A stretch of DNA of 54,812 nucleotides. Source: Lachnospiraceae bacterium (lineage in GTDB: Bacteria > Bacillota > Clostridia > Lachnospirales > Lachnospiraceae). Within the stretch, counting starts at the first letter, position 1. The number at the start of each line of letters is the position of its first letter. The notes under the pieces were generated by a model. That model had not been told where the DNA came from and did not search any database. It was given only the letters and a program-made list of their open reading frames with translations. This document shows positions 41,015 through 49,740 of this stretch, one piece after another. The position numbers and the translations under genes are program-made. The stretch spans positions 1-54,812 of the forward strand of contig CAJTIU010000030.1 in assembly GCA_910576335.1 (NCBI GenBank), read 5' to 3'.

Positions 41015-42403
41015 ATGGATCACCAGAAAAAAGTAACAGACAATCCTCTCGCCATGGAACAGACGGGGAAATTAATTGCGAGGTTTGCGATTCCGGCAAT
41101 TATTAGCATGCTTGTGAGTTCGCTTTATAATATTGTGGATCAGATCTTTATCGGGCAGGGTGTCGGGATGCTTGGGAATGCGGCAACGAACATAGCATTT
41201 CCAGTATCGATTATCTGTACGGCAACGGCGCTTCTTCTGGGAATCGGAAGCGCCTCGAATTTTAACCTTGCATCCGGTGAGGGAGACAATGAGCGTGCTG
41301 CCGGTATTGCGGGGACAGGTCTTACGATGCTTGGCCTGTGCGGTATTTTTATTGCAGTGATTGTCATAGCATTTTTAAATCCGCTTCTGCACCTGTTCGG
41401 GGTAACGCCCGAGGTTCTTCCTTTTGCTCAGGACTATACAAGCATTACGGCATTCGGAATCCCTTTTCTTGTGCTTACTACCGGGGGGAATCATCTGATC
41501 CGTGCGGACAGAAGCCCTGCTTATTCCATGACCTGCATGCTGGCAGGAGCAATTACAAATACGATACTGGATCCTCTCTTTATCTTTGGGTTTTCCTGGG
41601 GAATACAGGGGGCTGCCGCGGCCACTGTGATTGGACAGGTTCTGTCAGGGATTATGGTCATTGTCTATTTTGCGAAATTCCGGAATATGGAGTTTCCTCT
41701 TAAGAGACTTAAGCCCAGGGCGGAATATCTGAAGGCGATTGTTTCCCTGGGGATGGCTTCCTGTATAAACCAGATTGCCATGGCAATCGTACAGATTACC
41801 ATGAATAATACATTGCGGTATTATGGCGCAGATTCTGCCTATGGTATGGATATTCCGCTGGCATGTGTCGGTGTCATTTCCAAGGTAAATATGGTCTTTA
41901 TGTCCATCTGCATCGGTATCTCCCAGGGGTGTCAGCCCATCTGGGGCTTCAATTATGGTGCAAAGCTGTATGGTCGTGTAAAGGATACTTATAAAAAAGC
42001 ATTCCGGGCTGCATTTACGGTGGGAGTCTGTTTTTTTATCTGCTTCCAGTTTTTTCCCAGGCAGATTGTCAGTATTTTCGGGACAGGGAGCGAGGAATAC
42101 TTCCACTTTGCAGAGAGATACTTCAAGATTTTTATGCTTATGACTTTTATCAATGGCGTACAGCCTATGTGCTCGGGGTTTTTCACGTCCATCGGAAAGG
42201 CCAGGCTGGGAATCGTCGTGTCATTAACGAGACAGGTAATCTTCCTGCTTCCGCTTATTATTATTTTTCCGCTGTTTCTGGGAATTGACGGAGTTATGTA
42301 CGCAGGTCCCATTGCAGACACAGCTGCAGCCATAGTGGCTGTCAGCCTTGCCGTGCGGGAATTAAAGTTACTGTTCACAGGCGATGTCGTTAAGTTAAGC
42401 TGA
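41015..42403 (+). CDS. MATE-family efflux transporter
   Basis: A 462-residue multidrug and toxin extrusion protein with twelve membrane spans. The N-terminal MATE half begins with KLIARFAIPAIISMLVSSLY followed by IVDQIFIGQGVGMLGNAA (residues about 17-55), and the second half repeats the pattern (GVISKVNMVFMSICIGISQG about 290 and QPIWGFNYGAKLY about 312). Such pumps use proton or sodium gradients to export cationic compounds. TTAGGAG precedes ATG 41,015. It stands alone, with a terminator behind it. The substrate is not predictable. Confidence 0.92.
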   Translation: MDHQKKVTDNPLAMEQTGKLIARFAIPAIISMLVSSLYNIVDQIFIGQGVGMLGNAATNIAFPVSIICTATALLLGIGSASNFNLASGEGDNERAAGIAGTGLTMLGLCGIFIAVIVIAFLNPLLHLFGVTPEVLPFAQDYTSITAFGIPFLVLTTGGNHLIRADRSPAYSMTCMLAGAITNTILDPLFIFGFSWGIQGAAAATVIGQVLSGIMVIVYFAKFRNMEFPLKRLKPRAEYLKAIVSLGMASCINQIAMAIVQITMNNTLRYYGADSAYGMDIPLACVGVISKVNMVFMSICIGISQGCQPIWGFNYGAKLYGRVKDTYKKAFRAAFTVGVCFFICFQFFPRQIVSIFGTGSEEYFHFAERYFKIFMLMTFINGVQPMCSGFFTSIGKARLGIVVSLTRQVIFLLPLIIIFPLFLGIDGVMYAGPIADTAAAIVAVSLAVRELKLLFTGDVVKLS

Positions 42404-42434
42404 TTTCAGGCCATATGGGTTCCGGAAAGATAAA

Positions 42435-42471
42435 TGGCCTGATTAGCTGTTATATACTGCCAATCAGGCCA
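42435..42471. terminator. Bidirectional terminator between convergent genes
   Basis: TGGCCTGATT (42,435-42,444) and AATCAGGCCA (42,462-42,471) form a perfect 10-base-pair stem between the MATE gene and the converging minus-strand gene. Confidence 0.7.
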
Positions 42472-42501
42472 GAAAGAACCTATTTCCGTGGAAAAGTCAC
42501 A

Positions 42502-43935
42502 TTATAAAAGGCGCAGAAAAGCTTCATAAAATAATTTTTCCTTCTTTTCTTTATCGTTCTGGGGGATCCCTAACCGGCCGAGCGCTCTTTGGACCGCGGC
42601 TCTTGCCGAATCCACAGTGGTTCCCAATACATCCTGTCCTTTGCCGTTTACCATATTCTCAACAGACATGGCAAACAACGTGGTAATCTGGGTAAGCATA
42701 CCTTCCGAATTCATCCCATAGCCATTCGTACCGCTTTCTTCTTCCGCCTTCATCCAGGCATCTTTTACTTTATCCGGTGCAGATGGGCCTAAGACATCTA
42801 ATCCATTAAATGATCTGTCTGGCTGGACGGCTGCTTCGCTTGTCTTTTCTGTGTACTGGAGCTGTCCCAGTATATTTGCCAATTTTTCGCAGCATGCTTT
42901 TTCTTCTTTATAGTATTCCGACATTTTTGTTATATTCGATGCATGGACGCTTGATTTCCTAGATCCTAAGGCTTGAATATAATATTCATACATTTCGGCA
43001 TCGTTCAGGAGTTTCTCAAGATAATCATTGCCTTCTGTATCAAAATGCCCTGGAGAAGCGGCAGTCAGCATGTATCCGTATTCGGCAGTCTCTGGAGAAG
43101 CATGTCTAATAAATTGTTTTTCAAAATCATCACCAGATATTACGTTTAAGTTCACCAACTCCACCAGAAGTGTATAATACTCATCTGTAGATAAACCCTC
43201 CATATCATAGCGTTCTCTTAGATCCTTGGCTTGCGCTTCCGTTAGTTCACAGGATCCGTCCGAATTCCAGTTTATCCCATTCGTCAGCTTCACGCCAAAC
43301 GTTTCAAGAATTTTCAGAATACTTTCCTGGTTTTTTGTCAGTGTGTCCTGATGCTGCGATATGGTATCATTTACATTTTGATTCTGCTGCCAAAAAGATA
43401 AATATTGTTCTAATTGAAGACGTTTTAAATCTGCCGCCGGGTTTTTGGCCAGTTCCTGCATAGCATTCCATTCCCCCAGGTACTGGACAAAATCCAGCTT
43501 CTGATTGACGTCATAGCCGCTCATGGCAACGTCTATCGGCAGAGAAGTACTTTTTACGCTGCCTTCTTGTTTTGCTAAATGGGCATGTAAAGCTTTCATC
43601 TCCGCCGGGCTGGCATTGTAAGGAACTATGTCATTCACAACTATTTTGGTTTCAAAAGCATTGCCGGAGGAATCCTTTCCCCATGCGTAAATAACCGGGT
43701 TCAAATCAGTTGAACTTTCATCATATTTCATATGTAATTCCTGGCCGCTTCCAGATACCTGGCTTACCAGGCAGTTCATATATATGACGGCCTGCTTTCC
43801 ATTTAAGCTATTGTCAGAATGAATCGCCTTGTCGATCAGGCGGTTTTGGAAGCGTGGCTGTCCTGCCTGAGAGGGCACTGCGCTCCTACTGTATGAAACT
43901 GGGTTAGACGGAGTCCTGCGAATTCCATTAATCAT
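42502..43935 (-). CDS. Unrecognised 477-residue protein
   Basis: A 477-residue protein that I cannot assign. The N-terminus (MINGIRRTPSNPVSYSRSAV) is disordered-looking and has no signal peptide. A conserved-looking middle (MKYDESSTDLNPVIYAWGKD, then SLPIDVAMSGYDVNQKLDF) is followed by helical segments and several tyrosine-rich patches (SEYYKEEKACCEKLANIL). The N-terminal style resembles DUF4885/DUF6033-like Firmicutes proteins of unknown role. AAAGGAGGAGG precedes the start. It overlaps by four bases the end of an upstream CD3324-type regulator gene, so both are one transcription unit. It is intact and codon-regular, thus a real gene. Confidence 0.75.
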   Translation of the reverse strand: MINGIRRTPSNPVSYSRSAVPSQAGQPRFQNRLIDKAIHSDNSLNGKQAVIYMNCLVSQVSGSGQELHMKYDESSTDLNPVIYAWGKDSSGNAFETKIVVNDIVPYNASPAEMKALHAHLAKQEGSVKSTSLPIDVAMSGYDVNQKLDFVQYLGEWNAMQELAKNPAADLKRLQLEQYLSFWQQNQNVNDTISQHQDTLTKNQESILKILETFGVKLTNGINWNSDGSCELTEAQAKDLRERYDMEGLSTDEYYTLLVELVNLNVISGDDFEKQFIRHASPETAEYGYMLTAASPGHFDTEGNDYLEKLLNDAEMYEYYIQALGSRKSSVHASNITKMSEYYKEEKACCEKLANILGQLQYTEKTSEAAVQPDRSFNGLDVLGPSAPDKVKDAWMKAEEESGTNGYGMNSEGMLTQITTLFAMSVENMVNGKGQDVLGTTVDSARAAVQRALGRLGIPQNDKEKKEKLFYEAFLRLL

Positions 43936-44249
43936 TGTATCCTCCTCCTTTCGCAAAACGTTTCTGTTTCGTTTTCGTGTTTTGATTTTTCCTGTCGGAT
44001 GATCCGCTGGATACTTTTCTTTGCCAGAAAATATTCGTCTGCAAGTATCTGTACGGATTTTCCTTCTATAAATTCTTTGTAGATCCGGGCATTCCTTTTC
44101 GCTAGAGATGCCCTCGCCGCCGTCTGCTCTCCCCACGCTTTCTTTTCCTCTAGCTTTTTGGGGATATAGAGCATAGCGCCGTCTATATACTGCTGCAATT
44201 GTTCGATTAATTCCTGCGGCAAAATATCTGCCGCACGTATATAATCCAT
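43932..44249 (-). CDS. CD3324-family helix-turn-helix protein
   Basis: A 105-residue DNA-binding protein of the CD3324/Mor-like type. MDYIRAADILPQELIEQLQQ, then DGAMLYIPKKLEEKKAWGEQ and a C-terminal helix-turn-helix LADEYFLAKKSIQRIIRQEK match the family pattern well. ATG 44,249 is preferred because AGGTGG lies just before it; a GTG nine bases upstream would overlap that box. It is co-transcribed with, and probably regulates, the 477-residue protein gene. Confidence 0.8.
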   Translation of the reverse strand: MDYIRAADILPQELIEQLQQYIDGAMLYIPKKLEEKKAWGEQTAARASLAKRNARIYKEFIEGKSVQILADEYFLAKKSIQRIIRQEKSKHENETETFCERRRIQ

Positions 44250-44590
44250 AGAGTCCACCTATATAGGGACTGCAGATCCGGCTCCGGTTAATCCGTCGTT
44301 CATAACCGATGCTATTCCCTTATGCAAAGCAAGAGTCCATAACAAAAACAGCCTTCTGCAATCCTGTATTCCTTTCTTTTTGATACAAGTGCTATGCTAT
44401 TGCATTTGAAAAAACGATCAACCCCTTCCAAAAGTCTATTGTGATACATGATTTCCAGACCATCTCCTTTCCTGAAAATATATTTCATAACCATAAGTAT
44501 TACATATCTATTTTATCACACAGATTATAGAATCAAAGAACATATTTTTTTAAAAACAAAAATGTGCCGTATTCAGTAAATGATTGGGGG
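44250..44590. other. Non-coding stretch with a doubtful small ORF
   Basis: A 60-codon minus-strand frame at 44,312-44,494 (MVMKYIFRKGDGLEIMYHNR...) has an AAAGGAG box but poor placement, and nothing in it is recognisable. It may be a leader or a chance frame. Otherwise I see only divergent promoter space. Confidence 0.3.
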
Positions 44591-44619
44591 TTGCTCTTCG
44601 CTTTATTCTATGATAGAAT
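44591..44619 (+). promoter_or_regulatory. Promoter of the folT transcript
   Basis: TTGCTC (44,591-44,596), 17 bases, TAGAAT (44,614-44,619). A small hairpin GTAACTGT/ACAGTTAC follows at about 44,632-44,652, at the start of the transcript. Confidence 0.6.
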
Positions 44620-44690
44620 GTAATCCGTAATGGTAACTGTCCAAAACAGTTACTGCAACCCATATAAAAGAGAGAAAAGCAGAGTAGGAG

Positions 44691-44790
44691 TGTGTGCGTT
44701 AAGTGCCATCCGGACGGGGAGTTGCCGGATGGACGAAGTGCCTGGCTGTATCAGGGCGCGCGGTACATGTTCCGCATCCCGCTGCTACAC
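44691..44790 (+). promoter_or_regulatory. Tetrahydrofolate riboswitch (class I)
   Basis: The leader contains the conserved blocks GCGTTAAGTG, GACGAAG and GGGCGCGCGGTACAT...CCGC in the order of the class I THF aptamer, with an intervening strong hairpin CCATCCGG/CCGGATGG. It lies between a promoter and the folate transporter gene folT, about 100 bases upstream of the start codon. Binding of reduced folate would lower folT expression, probably by masking the AAAGGAGG site. Ends are approximate. Confidence 0.85.
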
Positions 44791-44887
44791 ATAGACAACA
44801 GGATGCTGTATCAGGGTATGGACGTAAAACTGATAAGATTACCTGCTATGCGTAGCTTTAAGGACTACTGCAAAGGAGGTATTTTTT

Positions 44888-45451
44888 ATGAGAAAAATGA
44901 AGACACAATTTACAGATTCCTATTATGAGCTTAAGGATCTAAAGACACTGTCCGCTGCGGCAATGCTGCTGGCCATTACGGTTGTGCTGGGATTTTACCG
45001 GCTGCAGCTTACAGATTATTTGCGGATCGGATTTGATCCTGTGGCAAAGGAACTTACTGGTATGCTATTTGGCCCGGTAACCGGATGCCTGGTGGGGGGA
45101 CTTTCCGATGTGATTGCTTACATAGTCAAACCAGTGGGAGGTTTTTTCCCGGGATTCACTATAAGTGCAATGCTTGGGGGAATCATCTATGGGGTGATAC
45201 TCTATAAAAAGCCATTAAGCCTGAAGCGTGTGATCATTGCCAACAGTATTGTGGCAGTTACGGTCAATCTGTTTCTTAATACACTTTGGCTTACCCTTTT
45301 GTATGGAGATGCATTCTTTGCATTGCTTCCGGCGAGGGCGGCAAAACAGCTGATCATGCTGCCAGTTGATACGCTCCTGTTTTATATGACGGCAAAAATT
45401 TTATCCAGGGCAAATCTGCTGGCTGCTATGCGGGGGAGCGCGCGGCAGTAG
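44888..45451 (+). CDS. folT: Folate ECF transporter S component FolT
   Basis: A 187-residue, six-span substrate-binding subunit of an energy-coupling-factor transporter for folates. The N-terminal LKTLSAAAMLLAITVVLGFY, then RIGFDPVAKELTGMLFGPVT and GFFPGFTISAMLGGIIYGVI are characteristic of the FolT group. The ATPase and EcfT subunits are not in the window and are probably shared. The THF riboswitch in its leader independently supports folate as the substrate. The downstream gene encodes a MarR regulator, 36 bases away. Confidence 0.9.
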   Translation: MRKMKTQFTDSYYELKDLKTLSAAAMLLAITVVLGFYRLQLTDYLRIGFDPVAKELTGMLFGPVTGCLVGGLSDVIAYIVKPVGGFFPGFTISAMLGGIIYGVILYKKPLSLKRVIIANSIVAVTVNLFLNTLWLTLLYGDAFFALLPARAAKQLIMLPVDTLLFYMTAKILSRANLLAAMRGSARQ

Positions 45452-45487
45452 ATGGCTGGCAGTTATGAAATATAGAGGGACAAGAGT

Positions 45488-45919
45488 ATGCGGGAGCGGA
45501 TGACCATTGGCTTTATGTTTAAACAGATTAATAATGTATATGAAAAAGAGTTTAATAACCGCCTGCGTACCCTTGGAATTACCGCATCCCAGTGTGCAGT
45601 GCTGGATTACCTTTTTGTGAGCAGCAAGGAGGCGGTGACGCAGAGAGACATTGAAAAGGCACTTTGTCTGCGTAACCCTACTGTTACAGGGCTTTTAAAG
45701 CGGTTGGATGAAAAGGGGTTTATCCTTGTGGTGCCAAGCAATAAGGACAAGAGGTGCAAAAATATCTATCTGACAGAAAAGGCATACGATATACAGAGAC
45801 GGATGGAGATGGACCGCAAGAAGCTGGATAAGATGCTTACCATTGGTATGAATAAGAAAGAGATCAGCGCACTGGAGAAGATGCTGAAAAGGGTGCTGTA
45901 TAATATCGAAGAGCCATAA
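45488..45919 (+). CDS. MarR-family transcriptional regulator
   Basis: A 143-residue winged-helix regulator. GITASQCAVLDYLFVSS, then QRDIEKALCLRNPTVTGLLK (recognition helix, residues about 58-77) and SNKDKRCKNIYLTEKAYDIQ (wing) follow the MarR pattern, with a helical dimerisation C-terminus. It is probably co-transcribed with folT. The ligand and targets are unknown; MarR proteins usually answer small aromatic molecules. A palindromic terminator follows at once. Confidence 0.9.
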   Translation: MRERMTIGFMFKQINNVYEKEFNNRLRTLGITASQCAVLDYLFVSSKEAVTQRDIEKALCLRNPTVTGLLKRLDEKGFILVVPSNKDKRCKNIYLTEKAYDIQRRMEMDRKKLDKMLTIGMNKKEISALEKMLKRVLYNIEEP

Positions 45920-45921
45920 AG

Positions 45922-45961
45922 ATTGGGGACGGGGCATTTTAAAAAATGCCCCGTCCCCAAT
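45922..45961. repeat. GGGGACGGGG palindrome, copy 2
   Basis: A 40-base palindrome with arms ATTGGGGACGGGGCATTTT and its complement, three bases after the marR stop. It is nearly identical to the one after secDF and likely ends this operon. Confidence 0.8.
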
Positions 45962-46074
45962 TTATATTTTTGCCTGTTAGAGAAAATACTATGATTAGGA
46001 GGGGTGATTTTTCGTGTTTTTCATGCACGATTTCGATAAAAATAATAATTAATTTCAAAAAAAGGAGAAAATGT

Positions 46075-46671
46075 ATGCCGTATGAGGTTGTGATTTATAT
46101 GCTTTCCTGTGGGGATCTCAGGAAACGTCTGCAGTTCCAGATTATTTTCCAGTGTGCGCCGTTTTTAAAGGGTCTTAAGGTGGCTTGTATTATGAATCTG
46201 AGGGGAGCTGCCTGTGAGGAGCTTGACAGTTTTTTTGAGGGAACGGAGGTTTATTACCGGGTTCTGACGAGACAGAAGGGGAGGTGTCTTGTGCTGTTTT
46301 ACCGGGAGCGGGAGTTCGAAAGTTACCTGGGGAGAGAGGATGTGCAGGAGTTCCTGAAGGTATATGGATATTCTGGGACGGATATACAGGTTGTGCTGGG
46401 CAGGTTGTCACGGCGGGTCTGTCAATATGCGGAACACAATAGCGGCTTTCCTCATGAGATCGGGGTATTCCTGGATTATCCGGTGGAGGATGTTGCATGC
46501 TTTATCAGGGAGAGGGGAAGGAACAGCCTGCTTGACGGGTACTGGAAGGTTTATCATAACCCGGTAAGGGCGCAGATGACTTTTTATGCTTATGATAAGG
46601 CGAAGGTAAGTGCAGTGAATGAATATCTGTCTGGAAGGTCTGTGAGGGATATTATACTGCGCGCAAGATAA
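46075..46671 (+). CDS. DUF3793 family protein
   Basis: A 198-residue cytoplasmic protein of the DUF3793 family, recognised by HEIGVFLDYPVEDVACFI (residues about 127-145) and the C-terminal GYWKVYHNPVRAQMTFYAYD motif (about 157-176). The family is common in Clostridia, sometimes near iron or flavodoxin genes; its function is unknown. AAAGGAG precedes ATG 46,075. It is a single-gene unit; a hairpin follows at 46,701-46,740. Confidence 0.85.
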   Translation: MPYEVVIYMLSCGDLRKRLQFQIIFQCAPFLKGLKVACIMNLRGAACEELDSFFEGTEVYYRVLTRQKGRCLVLFYREREFESYLGREDVQEFLKVYGYSGTDIQVVLGRLSRRVCQYAEHNSGFPHEIGVFLDYPVEDVACFIRERGRNSLLDGYWKVYHNPVRAQMTFYAYDKAKVSAVNEYLSGRSVRDIILRAR

Positions 46672-46700
46672 ATCTGCCGCACAGCATAACGTGATGCGCA

Positions 46701-46740
46701 CAGCCGCATAAGGAAGTATGCCGCTTTGCGGCTGCGGCTG
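46701..46740. terminator. Hairpin between convergent genes
   Basis: CAGCCGCA (46,701-46,708) pairs with TGCGGCTG (46,733-46,740) between DUF3793 and the converging AAA-type gene. Confidence 0.55.
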
Positions 46741-46787
46741 GTGTGCAAAGCTGCCAGTCATATACAGTGGTTTTGGAAGTGTGTATT

Positions 46788-47987
46788 TCAACTGCGAAGT
46801 ACTTCGACTATGCAGGTGTGTTCTTTGGTTTTCTTATTATAAGCAATTCCAACACCCAGAATGCGGCCAGCATATTTGGGTGTTGCACCAAGTTTTCCCT
46901 CAAACTTTAAGGCATACTTTTTGTTCTTAATCTGTTGGACTGCTTCCTTGGCAGTATGGTCTATCTTTAATTCCAATATGATCCCATCTGCCTTTTTGTC
47001 AGTTTCAGGGTAGAAGATAAAGTCTGCATAACCAACCCCTGCCTTATCCTCCCGTTCAATGCGATAGGAATCACGGGCTGCAAGATAGACCAGATTTACC
47101 ACGGCTGTCAGGTCTGTCTCGCTATTATAGTTTAACAGCGGAACCTCTGTATTATGTGCGGATTCCAAGATCTGAAGCATGGCCTCTGTGTCGCCGTCAA
47201 GTGTTGCACGCAGCATTTTTTCTGATTTCTGTGCAAGCTGGTGAACATAGCCAAGAGAAGGCTCTTTACGCAGCATGTCGTCAAATCTTTCCATTAATTC
47301 GCGGTTAGGAATTCGGATGCAGCCATTTTCAAAGCTTAGGAAACCATAGACAGTCATTGCTGAAAATATCTCGTCTTTGCAGGAAAGCTTCATGGAGGTA
47401 GCGGCATACTCCCGGATTCTTGCATGGACAGGAATTCCCGAGACCATTCGTGCAAGATCGTCACGTACAGCGTCTGTATTATGACGAATATAATAAAAGA
47501 TCTCATCATAGGGACCGGAGCTTGTCCAGTAATTTCCCAGATTATTATTTGTCAAGGCGGCAACTACGGAGCGGGGATTGTAAATACGGTTTCCAGCTTT
47601 TGAGGAATAGCCGTCATACCAGATCTTCAGATCCTTGCGGGTAATCTTTGGATTTTCCTGGTTTGTGAGAAAACGGCCAAAAAGGAGATCAACCTCAGCT
47701 TCTGTAAAACCGAAGACATCACTGAACATTTCCTCAGATGCCATTGTATATTCTAAGAACATGTTCAATTCGGAACCGCTGGAATATTTGGCAATCGGAA
47801 GGATGCCTGTCATATAGGCCAGGTCCACGTACGGCTGATCCTTCAGCAGGTTGCTAAGGAAGTCAATATATTCCTTTTTTTCTTTTTCTCTCACAAAATC
47901 TCTGTGGAAAATAAAATCCCATTCATCCAGGACAAAGATGAATCGTGTGTCACCCTCCTGCAAAACTGAATAGTAACATTTTATCAT
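46788..47987 (-). pseudogene. 5'-truncated AAA-ATPase/PD-(D/E)XK nuclease-like protein
   Basis: A 399-codon frame of the AAA-ATPase-like plus DUF1703 (PDDEXK_9) family. Present are Walker B (FIFVLDEWDFIFHR, about residue 20), AYMTGILPIAKYSSGSELNM, the central helical part, and the C-terminal nuclease-like domain (GYADFIFYPETDKKADGIIL, then ELK). The roughly 130-150 N-terminal residues with the Walker A lysine are missing; the frame begins right before Walker B in sequence resembling the end of the MITE-like repeat. Intact relatives are abundant in gut anaerobes, role unknown, possibly defence-like. Without Walker A this copy is probably dead. Confidence 0.75.
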
Positions 47988-48035
47988 AGATCAGTCAGAG
48001 GGTGCAAGATTTATAGCAGCATGTTTGTTACTATT
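47960..48035. repeat. Fragments of the MITE-like repeat ends
   Basis: GCAAAACTGAATAGTAAC (47,960-47,977) matches the right end of the repeat at 19,863-19,965 apart from two missing bases, and GTTACTATT at 48,027-48,035 matches its left end. They lie at the truncation point of the AAA-ATPase gene, in the gap before thyA (47,988-48,171), which holds no gene. Confidence 0.5.
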
Positions 48036-48171
48036 GTCTTTTCGGGATGCAGTTGGTATAATATGATAATACAAGTGTCAAAAGGTCATGTGTTTCATGC
48101 TAGCATGAAAAAGCATAGAAGTGTAGAAGGTTTTGGAGAAAAATGAAGTGTGGCGAAGGAGAATGAAGTAA

Positions 48172-49020
48172 ATGAGCTATGCAGACAGGGTATTTATTGA
48201 TATGTGCAGGGATATTATAGATAACGGGACAGACACGAGGGGAGAGAAGGTACGCCCGGTATGGGAAGACGGCGCTCCTGCGTATACGATTAAAAAGTTC
48301 GGGGTGGTGAACCGGTATGATCTTAGTAAGGAGTTCCCGGCTCTGACGCTTCGCAGGACGGCTATTAAGACCTGCACGGATGAACTTTTGTGGATCTGGC
48401 AGAAGAAGTCGAATAACATTCATGATCTTAACGGCCACATCTGGGACAGCTGGGCGGATGAGGACGGTTCGATCGGGAAGGCTTATGGTTATCAGATGGG
48501 GGTGAAGCATCAATATAAGGAAGGGATGTTTGACCAGACAGACAGGGTGATCTATGATCTGAAGCATAATCCTTACAGCAGGCGGATTATGACGAATCTG
48601 TATGTGCACCAGGATCTTCATGAGATGAATCTGTACCCCTGTGCCTACAGCATGACCTTTAATGTAACGAAGAAGCAGGGGCAGGACAGGCTGGTTTTAA
48701 ATGGTATTCTGAACCAGAGATCCAATGATGTGCTGATGGCTAATAACTGGAATGTGTGCCAGTATGCAGTGCTTCTGTATATGCTGGCCCAGGTGTGTGG
48801 GATGGAGGCAGGAGAGCTTGTGCATATGATTGCAGATGCCCATATTTACGACAGGCATGTGCCTCTTGTGGAGGAGCTGATAAAAAGAGAGCCGCTTCCC
48901 GCGCCGAAGCTTTGGCTGAATCCTGAGGTAAAGGATTTTTATGAGTTTACGCGGGATGATGTGAAGCTGATTGATTACGAGACACATGAGCAGATCAGGG
49001 ATATTCCTGTGGCAGTCTGA
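48172..49020 (+). CDS. thyA: Thymidylate synthase
   Basis: A 282-residue ThyA-type enzyme that methylates dUMP to dTMP using methylene-tetrahydrofolate. The active-site cysteine is in NLYPCAYSMTFNV (about residue 155), and LNQRSNDVLMANNWNVCQYA (dUMP and folate contacts, about 180-200) and ADAHIYDRHVPL (about 222) are conserved. Its product dihydrofolate is recycled by FolA encoded downstream; only a MITE-like repeat separates the two genes. GAAGGAGAA precedes ATG 48,172. Confidence 0.95.
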   Translation: MSYADRVFIDMCRDIIDNGTDTRGEKVRPVWEDGAPAYTIKKFGVVNRYDLSKEFPALTLRRTAIKTCTDELLWIWQKKSNNIHDLNGHIWDSWADEDGSIGKAYGYQMGVKHQYKEGMFDQTDRVIYDLKHNPYSRRIMTNLYVHQDLHEMNLYPCAYSMTFNVTKKQGQDRLVLNGILNQRSNDVLMANNWNVCQYAVLLYMLAQVCGMEAGELVHMIADAHIYDRHVPLVEELIKREPLPAPKLWLNPEVKDFYEFTRDDVKLIDYETHEQIRDIPVAV

Positions 49021-49039
49021 AAGATGCGTCGGAATCAGA

Positions 49040-49156
49040 GTTACTATTCACGGGTCAGGAATGCGCGTAAGCTGCGCATTCCGTAAGAACATGAGACAAG
49101 AGTGAGGGGCGTTTTTGCGTAGCAAAACTCGGAATGACGCCCCGAATCGTTACTAT
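49040..49156. repeat. MITE-like repeat, copy 2
   Basis: Starts GTTACTATTC and follows copy 1 (19,863) closely through GAATGCGCGTAAGCTGCGCA, CCGTAAGAACATGA and GTAGCAAAACTC; the right end differs (CCCCGAATCGTTAC). It contains a perfect GAATGCGC/GCGCATTC stem. It lies between thyA and folA. Confidence 0.7.
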
Positions 49157-49242
49157 GAGCGGACGGTTAGTCCGTGAATAATAACGAATCAGACAGGCAC
49201 GGCGGGATGGAGCATACTGGAAAAACAGGGAGGAAGAACAGA

Positions 49243-49740
49243 ATGAATCTGATTGTAGCGGTGGATAAAAACTGGGCGATAGGAAAGGATAACCGGATGA
49301 TGTGGAGCATCCCGGCGGATATGAAGTTTTTCCGGGAGACTACAAAGGGAAATGTTGTTATTATGGGCAGAAAGACACTGGAGAGCTTTCCCCAGGGGCA
49401 GCCTCTTAAGAACCGGGTGAATATTGTCATTACGAAAAATCCGGATTACAAGGTAAAGGGGGCGGTGATTGTCCATAGTATAGAAGAAGCACTTCGCGAG
49501 GCGGAAAAATATGGCGGTGAAATCTACGTGATTGGCGGTGAAAGCATCTACCGTGCCATGCTTCCTTTGTGTGAGAGGGCATACGTTACCAGGATCGGCC
49601 ATGCCTTTGACGCAGACACGTATTTTCCAGATTTAGATGCAGACAAGGAATGGAAAATGACGAAGATCAGCGATGAACAGACGTGTTTTGATCTGGAATA
49701 CTATTTTACGGTTTATGAAAGGGTTGTAAAAGCAAGATGA
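49243..49740 (+). CDS. folA: Dihydrofolate reductase
   Basis: A 165-residue housekeeping DHFR, the trimethoprim target. MNLIVAVDKNWAIGKDNRMM, WSIPADMKFFRETTKGNVVI, MGRKTLESFP and YVIGGESIYRAMLP show the folate and NADPH sites. ATG 49,243 is chosen because GGGAGGAAG lies upstream; the longer frame from 49,174 runs into intergenic sequence. It overlaps the glycosyltransferase gene by four bases, an unusual coupling. Confidence 0.95.
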   Translation: MNLIVAVDKNWAIGKDNRMMWSIPADMKFFRETTKGNVVIMGRKTLESFPQGQPLKNRVNIVITKNPDYKVKGAVIVHSIEEALREAEKYGGEIYVIGGESIYRAMLPLCERAYVTRIGHAFDADTYFPDLDADKEWKMTKISDEQTCFDLEYYFTVYERVVKAR

